The notes: a model not told the origin generated them from the letters alone. A stretch of 8,590 bases of DNA from Deltaproteobacteria bacterium (GCA_016194725.1 JACQAW010000047.1:1-8590), one strand, 5' to 3'; numbered from the stretch's first letter, positions 1 to 6,313 are shown. Numbers and translations: made by a program.

Positions 1-342
1 AGCGACTTCACTACGGCCATTCAGACAATGGTTTCTGACTTCCGTTCTGGCGTATCGGCAAGACCTGACCTTGGAACGCCAGACGCGATTGTTGGAACAG
101 GTGCTTCGCTCGCTTGGGGTGGCCTCTTCGACTACAAGAAGAACTGGTCTACGCCTCACTGCGGCCATCGCGACGGCCACGCGCTCGACGTGGACTGGTC
201 ATTCCTGAGCGATGAAGAGCAGGCCATCCTGGAAACCGTGGTTAATGACTCTAGGACAATCAAGTTCTATCCTCCGGAGAGCCCGGGAGCTGTGGATCAA
301 GATGGAAACCCGATTAACCACTGGCACATCATGCCGCGCTAA
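1..342 (+). CDS. LAS/MepA-like zinc peptidase domain protein (B0), 3' end only
   Basis: The frame is open from the first base, so this is the C-terminal 113 codons of a longer protein. It ends in a putative zinc-peptidase domain. HCGHRDGHALD (nt 157-189) fits the HxxHxxGxxxD pattern of the LAS superfamily (MepA, VanX/M15), in which the second His and the final Asp bind zinc. HWH (nt 319-327) fits the C-terminal HxH that supplies the third ligand. Family knowledge: such enzymes cut peptidoglycan peptides or D-Ala-containing substrates. The exact substrate here cannot be read. The N-H-W-H context has Asn where M15 enzymes carry the catalytic Glu of ExWH, so it is closer to the MepA layout. The domain aligns along its whole visible length with the end of the gene at 1406-2264, including 14 identical residues around the first motif. 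It is followed after 35 bases by the secreted-protein gene at 378. Confidence 0.75.
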   Translation, partial: SDFTTAIQTMVSDFRSGVSARPDLGTPDAIVGTGASLAWGGLFDYKKNWSTPHCGHRDGHALDVDWSFLSDEEQAILETVVNDSRTIKFYPPESPGAVDQDGNPINHWHIMPR

Positions 343-367
343 CGGGCGACAAATTTGGAATCGAAAT

Positions 368-372
368 GGGAG
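368..372 (+). promoter_or_regulatory. Ribosome binding site deciding the A1 start
   Basis: GGGAG lies 5 bases before the ATG at 378. It favours that start over the in-frame ATG at 366, which overlaps the site itself. The same arrangement (GGAG, 5-base gap, ATG) precedes the paralog at 2299. Confidence 0.7.
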
Positions 373-377
373 TAATT

Positions 378-1409
378 ATGAATCAGAAAGTTAACGCGAG
401 AAAAGTACTCGCAGTAGGGATAACAACGGGAATGCTCTTCGCCGTCGGAGCACGTGCTGATCATTGCACGACCCCGCCAACAAGCATTGATGCCGCCGTG
501 TCGTCGAGCGCAAGCTACGATGCCAACAACAAGTTGTACACGTACAGCTATAAGTTGCAGAACTCGAAGACGTCGATGCTGTCGATTGAGCGGTTCATTG
601 TTCCGACCTATTCGAATCCTAACAGCTCAACGACTCCGGCGAACTGGTGGGGCCGGTATATGGACGAGGGTTGGCCACGGATGAACTGGTCGACTTATCT
701 CTCCCATCCGCCCGGAGTAAAAGCGCCGGCGCCCACTACATCGGGCTATCGCCCGAAGTACTTCGCCCTGAAACCCGGAGACAGCTTGAACGGATTCTCG
801 TTCCAAAGCCCAAATCCTCCTGGTGTAGGGATGTTCTTTGTCGAAGGGGATACTCCGCCACCGACTTCCACGCCGACTGCGACGGATGATGAGCCCGAGC
901 CGAATTGCCCTGGCTGGGTCACGAGCGGCGGAAAACTCGAGAACATGGTGACGGGAATGACGCAGGCGCCAGCCGCACCGAATACGATCTCTGTTGTGAT
1001 CCGGATGCGAAGCTCCGACGGAAACAGCGGAGTTGGCCCGTTCGATCCTGCACGTCCCGGTGCGAACGTGACGGTCATCGTTCAGAGTTCGAAGACCTTC
1101 GACGCCGCGACCGTGGACGTAAGCTCGATTAAGTTCGGCCCCGGCAAAGCCGTGCCGATCTCGTCGAAGCTCGTTCCGTCGAACGGGCAATCAAGCGACA
1201 GCGAGGCCGAGGATTGGGAGAAGTCCGCGAGCCCCGGCAAGGCCGGCGATCAGGCCAAGAACCTGTTCCTCAGCTTCGATGCGAGGTCCATCGGCGTTCG
1301 CTGCATCGACCACGCGCTCTTCCTGACTGGCAAGACCACCAACGGCAAGGCGATCATCGGCGGGAAGCAGATTATCCTGAATGGATGCAAAATAACCGCA
1401 AACAAATGA
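378..1409 (+). CDS. Secreted two-domain protein of unknown function (A1)
   Basis: This is a 343-residue exported protein. Residues 1-27 form a signal peptide: a basic N-terminus, a hydrophobic core, and a GARA ending before D28. Residues 28 to about 195 form a domain shared with the paralog at 2299, with common blocks KLYTYSYK (52-59), GFSFQSPNPP (139-148) and a Pro/Asp-rich block ending in NCPGW (176-180). Residues about 230-338 resemble a beta-rich C-terminal domain common in exported bacterial proteins. That family typically has TFDAxxVDxxTVRFGP near its start and LTGxTxxGxxIxGxxxIxxxGC at its end, matched here by TFDAATVDVSSIKFGP (240-255) and LTGKTTNGKAIIGG. The usual Asp-rich middle is replaced by a Ser/Lys/Glu stretch. 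The stop overlaps the downstream B1 start (ATGA), suggesting translational coupling. A structural, adhesive or substrate-binding role outside the cytoplasm is inferred only. Confidence 0.85.
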   Translation: MNQKVNARKVLAVGITTGMLFAVGARADHCTTPPTSIDAAVSSSASYDANNKLYTYSYKLQNSKTSMLSIERFIVPTYSNPNSSTTPANWWGRYMDEGWPRMNWSTYLSHPPGVKAPAPTTSGYRPKYFALKPGDSLNGFSFQSPNPPGVGMFFVEGDTPPPTSTPTATDDEPEPNCPGWVTSGGKLENMVTGMTQAPAAPNTISVVIRMRSSDGNSGVGPFDPARPGANVTVIVQSSKTFDAATVDVSSIKFGPGKAVPISSKLVPSNGQSSDSEAEDWEKSASPGKAGDQAKNLFLSFDARSIGVRCIDHALFLTGKTTNGKAIIGGKQIILNGCKITANK

Positions 1410-2264
1410 CCATTTTCGCTAATAGCAGAACGGCTGTACAGGTTCAGGTGGGTCATAGCTATAAGCTGAAGGTTTCTTTGCCCGACACGGACGTGATGGA
1501 CCAGCAGTCGCTGATGCCAGGATTGCTCGCAGTTGTTCCGCCGTCGACTTTCGCTGGCGGCAGCGGTTGCTCTCTGGCCGGACTCCAAAGTTCGAAGAGG
1601 ATCGTCCAAATCGAATGCGTCGATGAAACTGGCGCGCTCGCAAACGACCCGGCAGGTCCGTGCACCTACACAATGGCCTTCGCCGAAGGTCCACAGAACG
1701 GCGGCCACAACGATGCTACGCACACGCTCGGAAGGCCTTTCGCAGAAAGCCTCGGTCACGGTCTACATGCCAGAAGTTGCTGGCGACGTCGCGGTGAATA
1801 TTGGCGGGCGAGATCCGAATGGCGGAACGCTTACCGCTGATCCGTTAATTTTTGAGGTGAGGCTCAAGGATCTTCTGACTCTCAGTGATTTGACGATGTA
1901 CTTCAATATCGGAAGTCATTCGGGTGACGGTTTCTACGCGACGAGCGTCTTCAAATCGTCGCTTCAGAACATGATTACTAAATTTCAAACCAAAGTGCTG
2001 GCCAAAACCTTTTCATCGGCAAGCATCATTGAGTCGCAAGGAGCGACACTTTCCTGGGGTGGGCTTTTTGATATTAAACGCGACTGGCAAACCCCGCACT
2101 GCGGGCATCGTGATGGCCACGCTTTGGATGTGAGCTGGCAGTCACTGACGACTGCCGAGCAGCAGATTCTTTCTGACGTTGTTGATCAATCTATAGATCT
2201 GAGCTTTTACGGCGCGGAAGCACCGGGAACGTCAGCCAATCACTGGCACGTGCAACCGAAATGA
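1406..2264 (+). pseudogene. LAS/MepA-like zinc peptidase domain protein (B1), frameshifted
   Basis: Translation from the ATG at 1406 (ATGA overlap with A1) gives a plausible beta-rich sequence up to about 1730, then turns into Arg-rich nonsense and stops at 1840. Sensible coding resumes one frame later, from about 1733 to the stop at 2262-2264. Removing one base near 1728-1740 joins the parts into a protein of about 285 residues. Its C-terminal domain parallels B0: the HxxHxxGxxxD motif is at nt 2097-2129 and HWH at 2241-2249, predicted zinc-binding residues of the LAS/MepA superfamily. There is no signal peptide at the N-terminus, which is odd for a likely cell-envelope enzyme. It may depend on A1, be the remnant of an A-B fusion, or act elsewhere. 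An upstream in-frame ATG at 1385 is a second start candidate. A sequencing error is an alternative to true gene decay. Confidence 0.7.
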
Positions 2265-2289
2265 TAAAAGCGAGAAATAAATGAAGACT

Positions 2290-2293
2290 GGAG
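2290..2293 (+). promoter_or_regulatory. Ribosome binding site deciding the A2 start
   Basis: GGAG stands 5 bases before the ATG at 2299. This start gives a clean signal peptide and matches the arrangement of paralog A1, so it is preferred over the in-frame ATG at 2281. Confidence 0.65.
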
Positions 2294-2298
2294 TGCTT

Positions 2299-3042
2299 AT
2301 GAGCAAAATAAAAAATCGGAAGTTAACCACATCGTTGCTATCAATGCTTGCGACTCCTTTTGTTGCGCTTTCCGTGCACGCCGACTATTGCCCGCCAGCC
2401 CCCACAAGCGTGGTGGCCAATGTCGTAGCTTCGGTCAAATGGGATCCGCAAATAAAACTCTATACCTATAGTTATAAAGTCCAGAACTCAAACTCTTCGC
2501 CGATTCCGCTCAAACGCTTCCTGGTTTTGACGTCCCCGGAGCCTGCAAATATTCAATCACCAAACCAGTGGCATTCAGATTTTGAAGCGACAATAGGTAA
2601 AACCGATTGGATAACGTCTGCTCCCGATCCCAATACGAAAAATCTGAATGTAAAAGGTGCCGGTGGCGGCCATCTCCTTCCGGCCTTCTACGCAATCAAG
2701 CCGGGAGCAAGCCTTAGCGGCTTTTCTTTCCAAAGCCCAAATCCACCAGCTGCAACGAAATTTATGGTGGCTGGGGATACGGACATTCCGGCATCAACGC
2801 CCACCTCAACCGACGATGAACCGGCACCTAATTGCCCGGGCTGGTATTTTAAAGGGCCAAAATACGAAACGATGGGAGCGGAACCGGCTTTGACGCGAGT
2901 GACACGCGAATTGCCACCGTCACGCTTCAGGTGGGCCAGCAACTTCTTACGAGCTCTCTGCCCTTGGCTTGGATTGCGGGCAGTGGGGGGAACTCGAGCA
3001 TGTGTTTTCGATGACGTTAACAACTATACGGTACTTAATTAA
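2299..3042 (+). CDS. Truncated paralog of the secreted protein A1 (A2), frame-changed tail
   Basis: This open frame of 247 residues begins with a signal peptide (about residues 1-28, ending VHA before D29). It then follows A1 closely: KLYTYSYK, the FSFQSPNPP block and a Pro/Asp-rich block ending in NCPGW are all shared. Similarity stops at about residue 192 (nt 2875). The last 55 residues or so are Arg/Leu-rich and resemble an out-of-frame translation. Another plus-strand frame (codons from nt 2871, stop at 3012-3014) instead reads DGSGTGFD and then IATVTLQVG, similar to DGNSGVGPFD and VTVIVQ of A1. A deletion with a frame change therefore probably hit this copy, removing most of the C-terminal domain. 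No B-type gene follows. It may be a pseudogene, or it may still yield a secreted N-terminal domain. Nucleotide composition is more A/T-rich than in the genes to the right. Confidence 0.65.
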   Translation: MSKIKNRKLTTSLLSMLATPFVALSVHADYCPPAPTSVVANVVASVKWDPQIKLYTYSYKVQNSNSSPIPLKRFLVLTSPEPANIQSPNQWHSDFEATIGKTDWITSAPDPNTKNLNVKGAGGGHLLPAFYAIKPGASLSGFSFQSPNPPAATKFMVAGDTDIPASTPTSTDDEPAPNCPGWYFKGPKYETMGAEPALTRVTRELPPSRFRWASNFLRALCPWLGLRAVGGTRACVFDDVNNYTVLN

Positions 3043-3075
3043 TCAGATATCAATACACCGCATGGTATTAAAATA

Positions 3076-3104
3076 CTGACAGTCCAAATGAATCGGAATA
3101 TCAA
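3076..3104 (+). promoter_or_regulatory. Candidate sigma-70 promoter for the aspA-like gene
   Basis: CTGACA (3076-3081, five of six matches to the -35 consensus) and TATCAA (3099-3104, four of six to the -10) are separated by 17 bases in an A/T-rich gap. Transcription would start around 3110-3112, almost at the ATG at 3114. This fits the absence of a visible ribosome site and suggests a leaderless or nearly leaderless mRNA. Confidence 0.4.
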
Positions 3105-3113
3105 ATAGTTATT

Positions 3114-4496
3114 ATGCGCATCGAAAAAGACAGCCTGGGCGAGCAGCAGATTCCCGACGAGGTCTATTACGGCATTCAGTCCCACCGGGCTTCCAAAAAT
3201 TTTCCCATCAGCAATACCCAGGTGCACCCCGCGCTGATTCGCAGCTTTTTGAAACTCAAGCGGGCCGCGGCTGCCGCCAACGCGACCACCAAAGCGCTGG
3301 ACCGCAAGCGGGCCAACGCCATCATCAAAGCCGTCGACACGCTTTTGAAGGAAGGCTTCGAGAAGCATTTCATCGTCGACGCGTATCAGGCCGGCGCCGG
3401 CACTTCGCAGAACATGAACGCCAACGAGGTGCTCGCCAACAAAGCCAATAAGCTGCTGGGCCACCCGCTTGGAAAGTATGAGCCGGTCAATCCAAACGAC
3501 CATGTCAACATGTCTCAAAGCACCAACGACACGTTCCCCACCGCCATGCGACTGGCCACGCTGCAGCTTTCCGCGCCAGTCGTGGAAGAACTGCAGCGGC
3601 TTGCCGAAAGTTTTGCCACCAAGGCCCGTGATTTCGACGGCGTGCTGAAAGCCGCGCGCACGCATCTTCAAGATGCCGTACCCATTCGCCTGGGACAGGA
3701 GTTTTCGGCCTACGCCGACACCATCGCGCGCTGCGCGCGGATTGTCGAGGCTTCGCGGGTTCATCTGCGCGAGCTGGGTATTGGCGGTTCAGCTGCGGGC
3801 ACCGGCATCAACGTTCCCAAGGGCTATCGCACGGCGATTCTCAAAGAGCTCAAAAAACTATTTCATGACCCGGCTCTCACTCTGGCGCCCAATATGTGCA
3901 TGGCCATGCAGTCGCAGCTGCCCATGATGCTTTATTCAAATGCGCTGCGGGCGACCGCGCTCGAGCTTACCCGCATCGTCAATGACCTGCGCCTTCTAAG
4001 CTCGGGCCCCACCAACGGCCTGGCCGAAATCATCTTACCCAGCGCGCAGCCGGGCTCGAGCATCATGCCGGGCAAGGTAAATCCGTCCATTCTGGAGATG
4101 GCGAATCAGGTGCTCTTCAAGGTACTGGGAAACGACACGGCAATGGCTTTCAGCATGCAAGCTGGCCAGCTCGAGCTGAACGTGATGATGCCGGTCATGG
4201 CGGCGCTGGCAACGGAGTCGTCGCACATCCTGGCCAATGCGCTGAAAACCATGCGCGAACGCTGCGTGGATGGCATTGAGGCGAACACCGAAAAGTGCCG
4301 CTCTTATGCCGAACATACCTCGCAGATCGCCACGGCGCTGAATCCGGTGCTCGGCTATGCAAAAGCGGGCGAAGTCGCCAAAGAGGCGCTGAAGACTGGA
4401 AAATCAATCGTGCAAATCGTGCGCGAGCAAAAGCTGCTGAGCGAAACCCAGATCAAGCGCCTGCTTGACCCAAAGCGCCTCACCGAGCCCGCCTAA
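3114..4496 (+). CDS. aspA: Aspartate ammonia-lyase-like enzyme (aspartase/fumarase superfamily)
   Basis: This 460-residue protein is full length for the superfamily, whose members eliminate across a C-N or C-O bond to give fumarate. Landmarks in order are GEQQIPDEVYYGIQSHRA at the N-terminus, AGAGTSQNMNANEVLAN, NDHVNMSQSTNDTFPTAMR, RTHLQDAVPIRLGQEF, and the flexible catalytic loop GSSIMPGKVNP with its catalytic Ser. Several points favour aspartase (L-aspartate to fumarate plus ammonia) over class II fumarase: VNPNDHVN before the SQSTND block, QDAVPxxLGQEF, and NQVLFKVLGND followed by GQLELNVM after the loop. The Gly in MPGKVNP occurs in fumarases and in some aspartases, so it is not decisive. 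The enzyme is cytosolic and forms tetramers in characterised relatives. No clear ribosome site precedes the ATG; a promoter candidate lies just upstream. It is a single gene, converging on the ArsC-like gene 9 bases away. Confidence 0.8.
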   Translation: MRIEKDSLGEQQIPDEVYYGIQSHRASKNFPISNTQVHPALIRSFLKLKRAAAAANATTKALDRKRANAIIKAVDTLLKEGFEKHFIVDAYQAGAGTSQNMNANEVLANKANKLLGHPLGKYEPVNPNDHVNMSQSTNDTFPTAMRLATLQLSAPVVEELQRLAESFATKARDFDGVLKAARTHLQDAVPIRLGQEFSAYADTIARCARIVEASRVHLRELGIGGSAAGTGINVPKGYRTAILKELKKLFHDPALTLAPNMCMAMQSQLPMMLYSNALRATALELTRIVNDLRLLSSGPTNGLAEIILPSAQPGSSIMPGKVNPSILEMANQVLFKVLGNDTAMAFSMQAGQLELNVMMPVMAALATESSHILANALKTMRERCVDGIEANTEKCRSYAEHTSQIATALNPVLGYAKAGEVAKEALKTGKSIVQIVREQKLLSETQIKRLLDPKRLTEPA

Positions 4497-4505
4497 GCTT
4501 GGTGC

Positions 4506-4925
4506 TCAGGCTTTGACCGGAATAAAAAGCTTGTCGACGTTCTCAAGCGGGCGGCCCAGCACCGTGCGCGTGCCGTCAGTGATGATCGGGCGCTCGATGA
4601 GCACCGGATTATCCGCGAGAATTTTCACCCACGCGTTACGTGACTTGGGCGGCTTGATGTCGAGCTCGAGGTCGATGAAGCGCTCTTCATCTCTGCGCAC
4701 GAGTTTCTCGGGCAGCATTCCCATTTGCTTGAGCAGGCGGTCCAGATCGATTGGCTGAATTGGCGTCTTCAGATATTCCACGATCTTCGGCTCGACCCCT
4801 GCTTTGCGAAGGCGGTCAAGCGCTTCGCGGCTCTTGGTGCAGCGTGGATTGTGATAGATTACGAACTTACGTAATCCCGGTGTCGGTACTTGCCCAGCTG
4901 GTTTTTGTCCTGGCTTTGAAGTCAT
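4506..4925 (-). CDS. ArsC/YfgD-like arsenate reductase family protein
   Basis: This 139-residue protein has the thioredoxin-like fold of the ArsC/Spx family. The active-site motif HNPRCTKSREAL (Cys29) follows a beta-strand (FVIYHN). A conserved VEYLKTP block sits near residues 49-55. The IERPI block around residues 110-114 carries an Arg equivalent to those that bind oxyanion in ArsC, followed by DGTRTVLGRPLENV. Family role: glutaredoxin-coupled reduction of arsenate to arsenite by way of Cys29. The NPRCTKS signature is nearer to the chromosomal YfgD-type branch than to plasmid ArsC (NPxCGTS), and true arsenate reduction is unproven for many YfgD-type proteins. About 19 N-terminal residues precede the fold. 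No other ars genes are nearby. It starts at the ATG complementary to 4923-4925, with a strong ribosome site upstream. Confidence 0.8.
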   Translation of the reverse strand: MTSKPGQKPAGQVPTPGLRKFVIYHNPRCTKSREALDRLRKAGVEPKIVEYLKTPIQPIDLDRLLKQMGMLPEKLVRRDEERFIDLELDIKPPKSRNAWVKILADNPVLIERPIITDGTRTVLGRPLENVDKLFIPVKA

Positions 4926-4930
4926 ACGTA

Positions 4931-4940
4931 TCTCCCCCTC
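4931..4940 (-). promoter_or_regulatory. Strong ribosome binding site of the ArsC-like gene
   Basis: Read on the minus strand this is GAGGGGGAGA, a few bases before the ATG at 4925. It supports that start despite the N-terminal extension relative to the family core. Confidence 0.65.
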
Positions 4941-4960
4941 GTATGTCTATGTCGCAGCGC

Positions 4961-4989
4961 ACCATATCAAACGAATCTTATTGGTGCAA
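4961..4989 (-). promoter_or_regulatory. Weak promoter candidate for the ArsC-like gene
   Basis: On the minus strand, TTGCAC (complement of 4984-4989) and TATGGT (complement of 4961-4966) are 17 bases apart in the 121-base gap after the response regulator. Matches to consensus are only 3 and 4 of 6, so this is tentative. No convincing terminator hairpin was seen in the gap. Confidence 0.22.
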
Positions 4990-5046
4990 CCTGCCGCTAA
5001 AGAACGTCGGGGGCAATCAGCAACTACTCGTTATTACTTGCGAATT

Positions 5047-5436
5047 TCAGAAGCCCCATTGAAGCTCCTTACTGCACGCACCGGCCAGGGTATCGCATAT
5101 CGCACGCAGCAGCACTTCCAGCTCAAATGGTTTTGCCACCACGCTGTCCGCTCCGCTGTCACGCGCCTTGCCCACGGGGTCGTCGGCCGCTGTCAAAAGA
5201 ATCACGCGCACGCAGTCGCCGTGTTTCGCCCGCAGCGCCGCGATAACCGGCTCGGCGGTATCGTCCTGCAACATGTAATCGAGCAACACCAGCTGGGGCG
5301 TCGCGTGTTCCAGCACCTCCAGCGCGCGCTCCACGTTGCGTGCGCGCAAGACCTCGTAACCTTCGTACTGCAAAAACATCGCCAGCGTTTCCATGATTGC
5401 CCCGTCGTCTTCGACGAGCAAAATTCGCTCATTCAT
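5047..5436 (-). CDS. Single-domain response regulator (CheY-like receiver)
   Basis: This 129-residue protein is one receiver domain and nothing else. The acidic pocket is VEDD (E9, D10, D11), the phosphoacceptor is D53 in LLDYM, the switch Thr is T82 in ILLTA, and the conserved Lys is K102 in AKPF. All residues needed for phosphorylation are present. With no DNA-binding or enzymatic output domain, it presumably acts by protein contact or as a phosphorelay intermediate. Its start overlaps the end of the histidine kinase gene by 8 bases (ATGAATGA), implying translational coupling and a cognate pair. It is the last gene of that two-gene unit, with 121 bases before the next gene. Confidence 0.9.
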   Translation of the reverse strand: MNERILLVEDDGAIMETLAMFLQYEGYEVLRARNVERALEVLEHATPQLVLLDYMLQDDTAEPVIAALRAKHGDCVRVILLTAADDPVGKARDSGADSVVAKPFELEVLLRAICDTLAGACSKELQWGF

Positions 5437-6205
5437 CCCCAGTGCTCCCCATTGGTAACGAAAACGTAAACTCCGAGCCCAACCCCGCGCCCGCGCTCTT
5501 CACCCGAATATTCCCACCCATGTGCCGCAAAGCCTCACGACACAGATACAAACCGAGGCCCAAACCATTTGGTCCACGCAGCCCGGTCTGCTGGCCCTGA
5601 TCGTAACGCCGGAAAATATTTTTCAGCCTGTCACGAGAGATGCCCACGCCCTGATCGCGCACCGCCACCGTGGCCCTGCCGCCTTCGCCCGAGCGCACGG
5701 TCACCGTCACATTACCCCCACGAGGGCTGTAGCGAATCGCATTATTGAGCAGGTTGCTGAACACTTGTTGGCAGCGCCCGCGATCGGCCCAAACCTCGAC
5801 CGGCGACGGCGCGTCCAGATCTATTCTGTGAATATCGCAGCGGCTATCCGCTTTGGCAATCAGCTCCCGCAGCATCTCGACCAGATCGAAGCGCGAGGCG
5901 TGCACCTCAAAGCAGCCGCTGTCCAGCCGGGCCACGTCGAGCAGGTCCGTGCACAACCGTGCCAGACGGTCGGACTCATGGACAAACGTTCGCAGCGTCC
6001 TTTCCATCAGTTCCCCGTGCAGCTTTCCCTGCGCGTAAAAGCGTTCGGCTAGCTGGGCCTGCGCCTTAATGACGGTGATGGGCGTGCGAATCTCGTGCGC
6101 CGCCAGACTGAAAAACTCGTCTTTGAGTTTTTGAATCCCGCGATTCCTCGTGGTCCGCGCGCTGGTACTGCGTATGTTGGAACTGCGCTGCTGGCGATCC
6201 GACAT
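5429..6205 (-). CDS. Soluble histidine kinase without a sensor domain
   Basis: This 258-residue cytosolic kinase has only the catalytic core. The HisKA phosphoacceptor helix carries H37 in SLAAHEIRTPITVIKAQ. The HATPase_c domain follows, with N-box QVFSNLLNNAIRYSP, G1 box VRDQGVGIS, F-box IFRRYDQ and G2 box GLGLGLYL. Before HisKA there are only about 24 basic, Ser/Arg-rich residues, with no membrane segment, PAS or GAF domain. The signal must therefore come from a partner protein, or the gene has lost an input domain. The ATG complementary to 6203-6205 is chosen, with AGGG about 6 bases upstream; a TTG codon directly before it would add one residue. The gene ends overlapping the start of the lone receiver, its likely partner. 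Confidence 0.88.
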   Translation of the reverse strand: MSDRQQRSSNIRSTSARTTRNRGIQKLKDEFFSLAAHEIRTPITVIKAQAQLAERFYAQGKLHGELMERTLRTFVHESDRLARLCTDLLDVARLDSGCFEVHASRFDLVEMLRELIAKADSRCDIHRIDLDAPSPVEVWADRGRCQQVFSNLLNNAIRYSPRGGNVTVTVRSGEGGRATVAVRDQGVGISRDRLKNIFRRYDQGQQTGLRGPNGLGLGLYLCREALRHMGGNIRVKSAGAGLGSEFTFSLPMGSTGDE

Positions 6206-6241
6206 CAAAGACCCTATTCAGTTGTGGGGGAAAGCGAGATC

Positions 6242-6271
6242 ATCTTTTGCAAAAGTCGGTGCGAATGTCAA
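6242..6271 (-). promoter_or_regulatory. Candidate promoter of the kinase-regulator pair
   Basis: On the minus strand a perfect TTGACA (complement of 6266-6271) is followed after 18 bases by AAAGAT (complement of 6242-6247), a poor -10 with 3 of 6 matches. It lies in the 108-base gap between the polymerase-like gene and the kinase, at a suitable distance from the kinase ATG. A CACGTG palindrome sits next to it at 6276-6281. Confidence 0.35.
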
Positions 6272-6313
6272 ACTGCACGTGGCAAAACTAAATATTTTCC
6301 ATAGACCTCTCGG

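Larger units (their letters stand above)
378..3014 (+). repeat. Diverged tandem A-B gene cassette array
   Basis: Secreted protein (A) and zinc-peptidase-like (B) genes alternate: B0 (from before the window), A1, B1, A2. The A copies match in protein blocks and in the layout of their ribosome sites. The B copies match through their metal-binding domain. The B-to-A gaps are 35 and 34 bases. DNA identity is modest: in the 14 identical residues around the first metal motif, 8 codons differ synonymously, so the duplication is old and not an assembly artefact. Confidence 0.7.

Noticed and set aside
627..1190. A 187-codon open frame on the minus strand
   Set aside because: It is antisense to A1, Arg-rich, and has no paralog opposite A2, whereas the A1 frame itself is conserved between copies.
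1395..1412. Programmed -1 frameshift at the A1/B1 junction
   Set aside because: The bases before the stop (GCAAACAAATGA) do not form a proper slippery heptamer, and no strong downstream hairpin was seen. Overlapping ATGA coupling is simpler.
1725..1745. Programmed +1 frameshift inside B1
   Set aside because: No known +1 shift signal such as a slow codon plus stop (RF2 type) is present. A one-base insertion or sequencing error explains it better.
3039..3764. A 241-codon open frame on the minus strand
   Set aside because: It is antisense to the well-supported aspA-like gene and has no recognisable motifs.
4480..4512. Bidirectional terminator between the convergent aspA-like and ArsC-like genes
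   Set aside because: Only a GAGC/GCTC stem with mismatches can be drawn, without a T-run on either strand.
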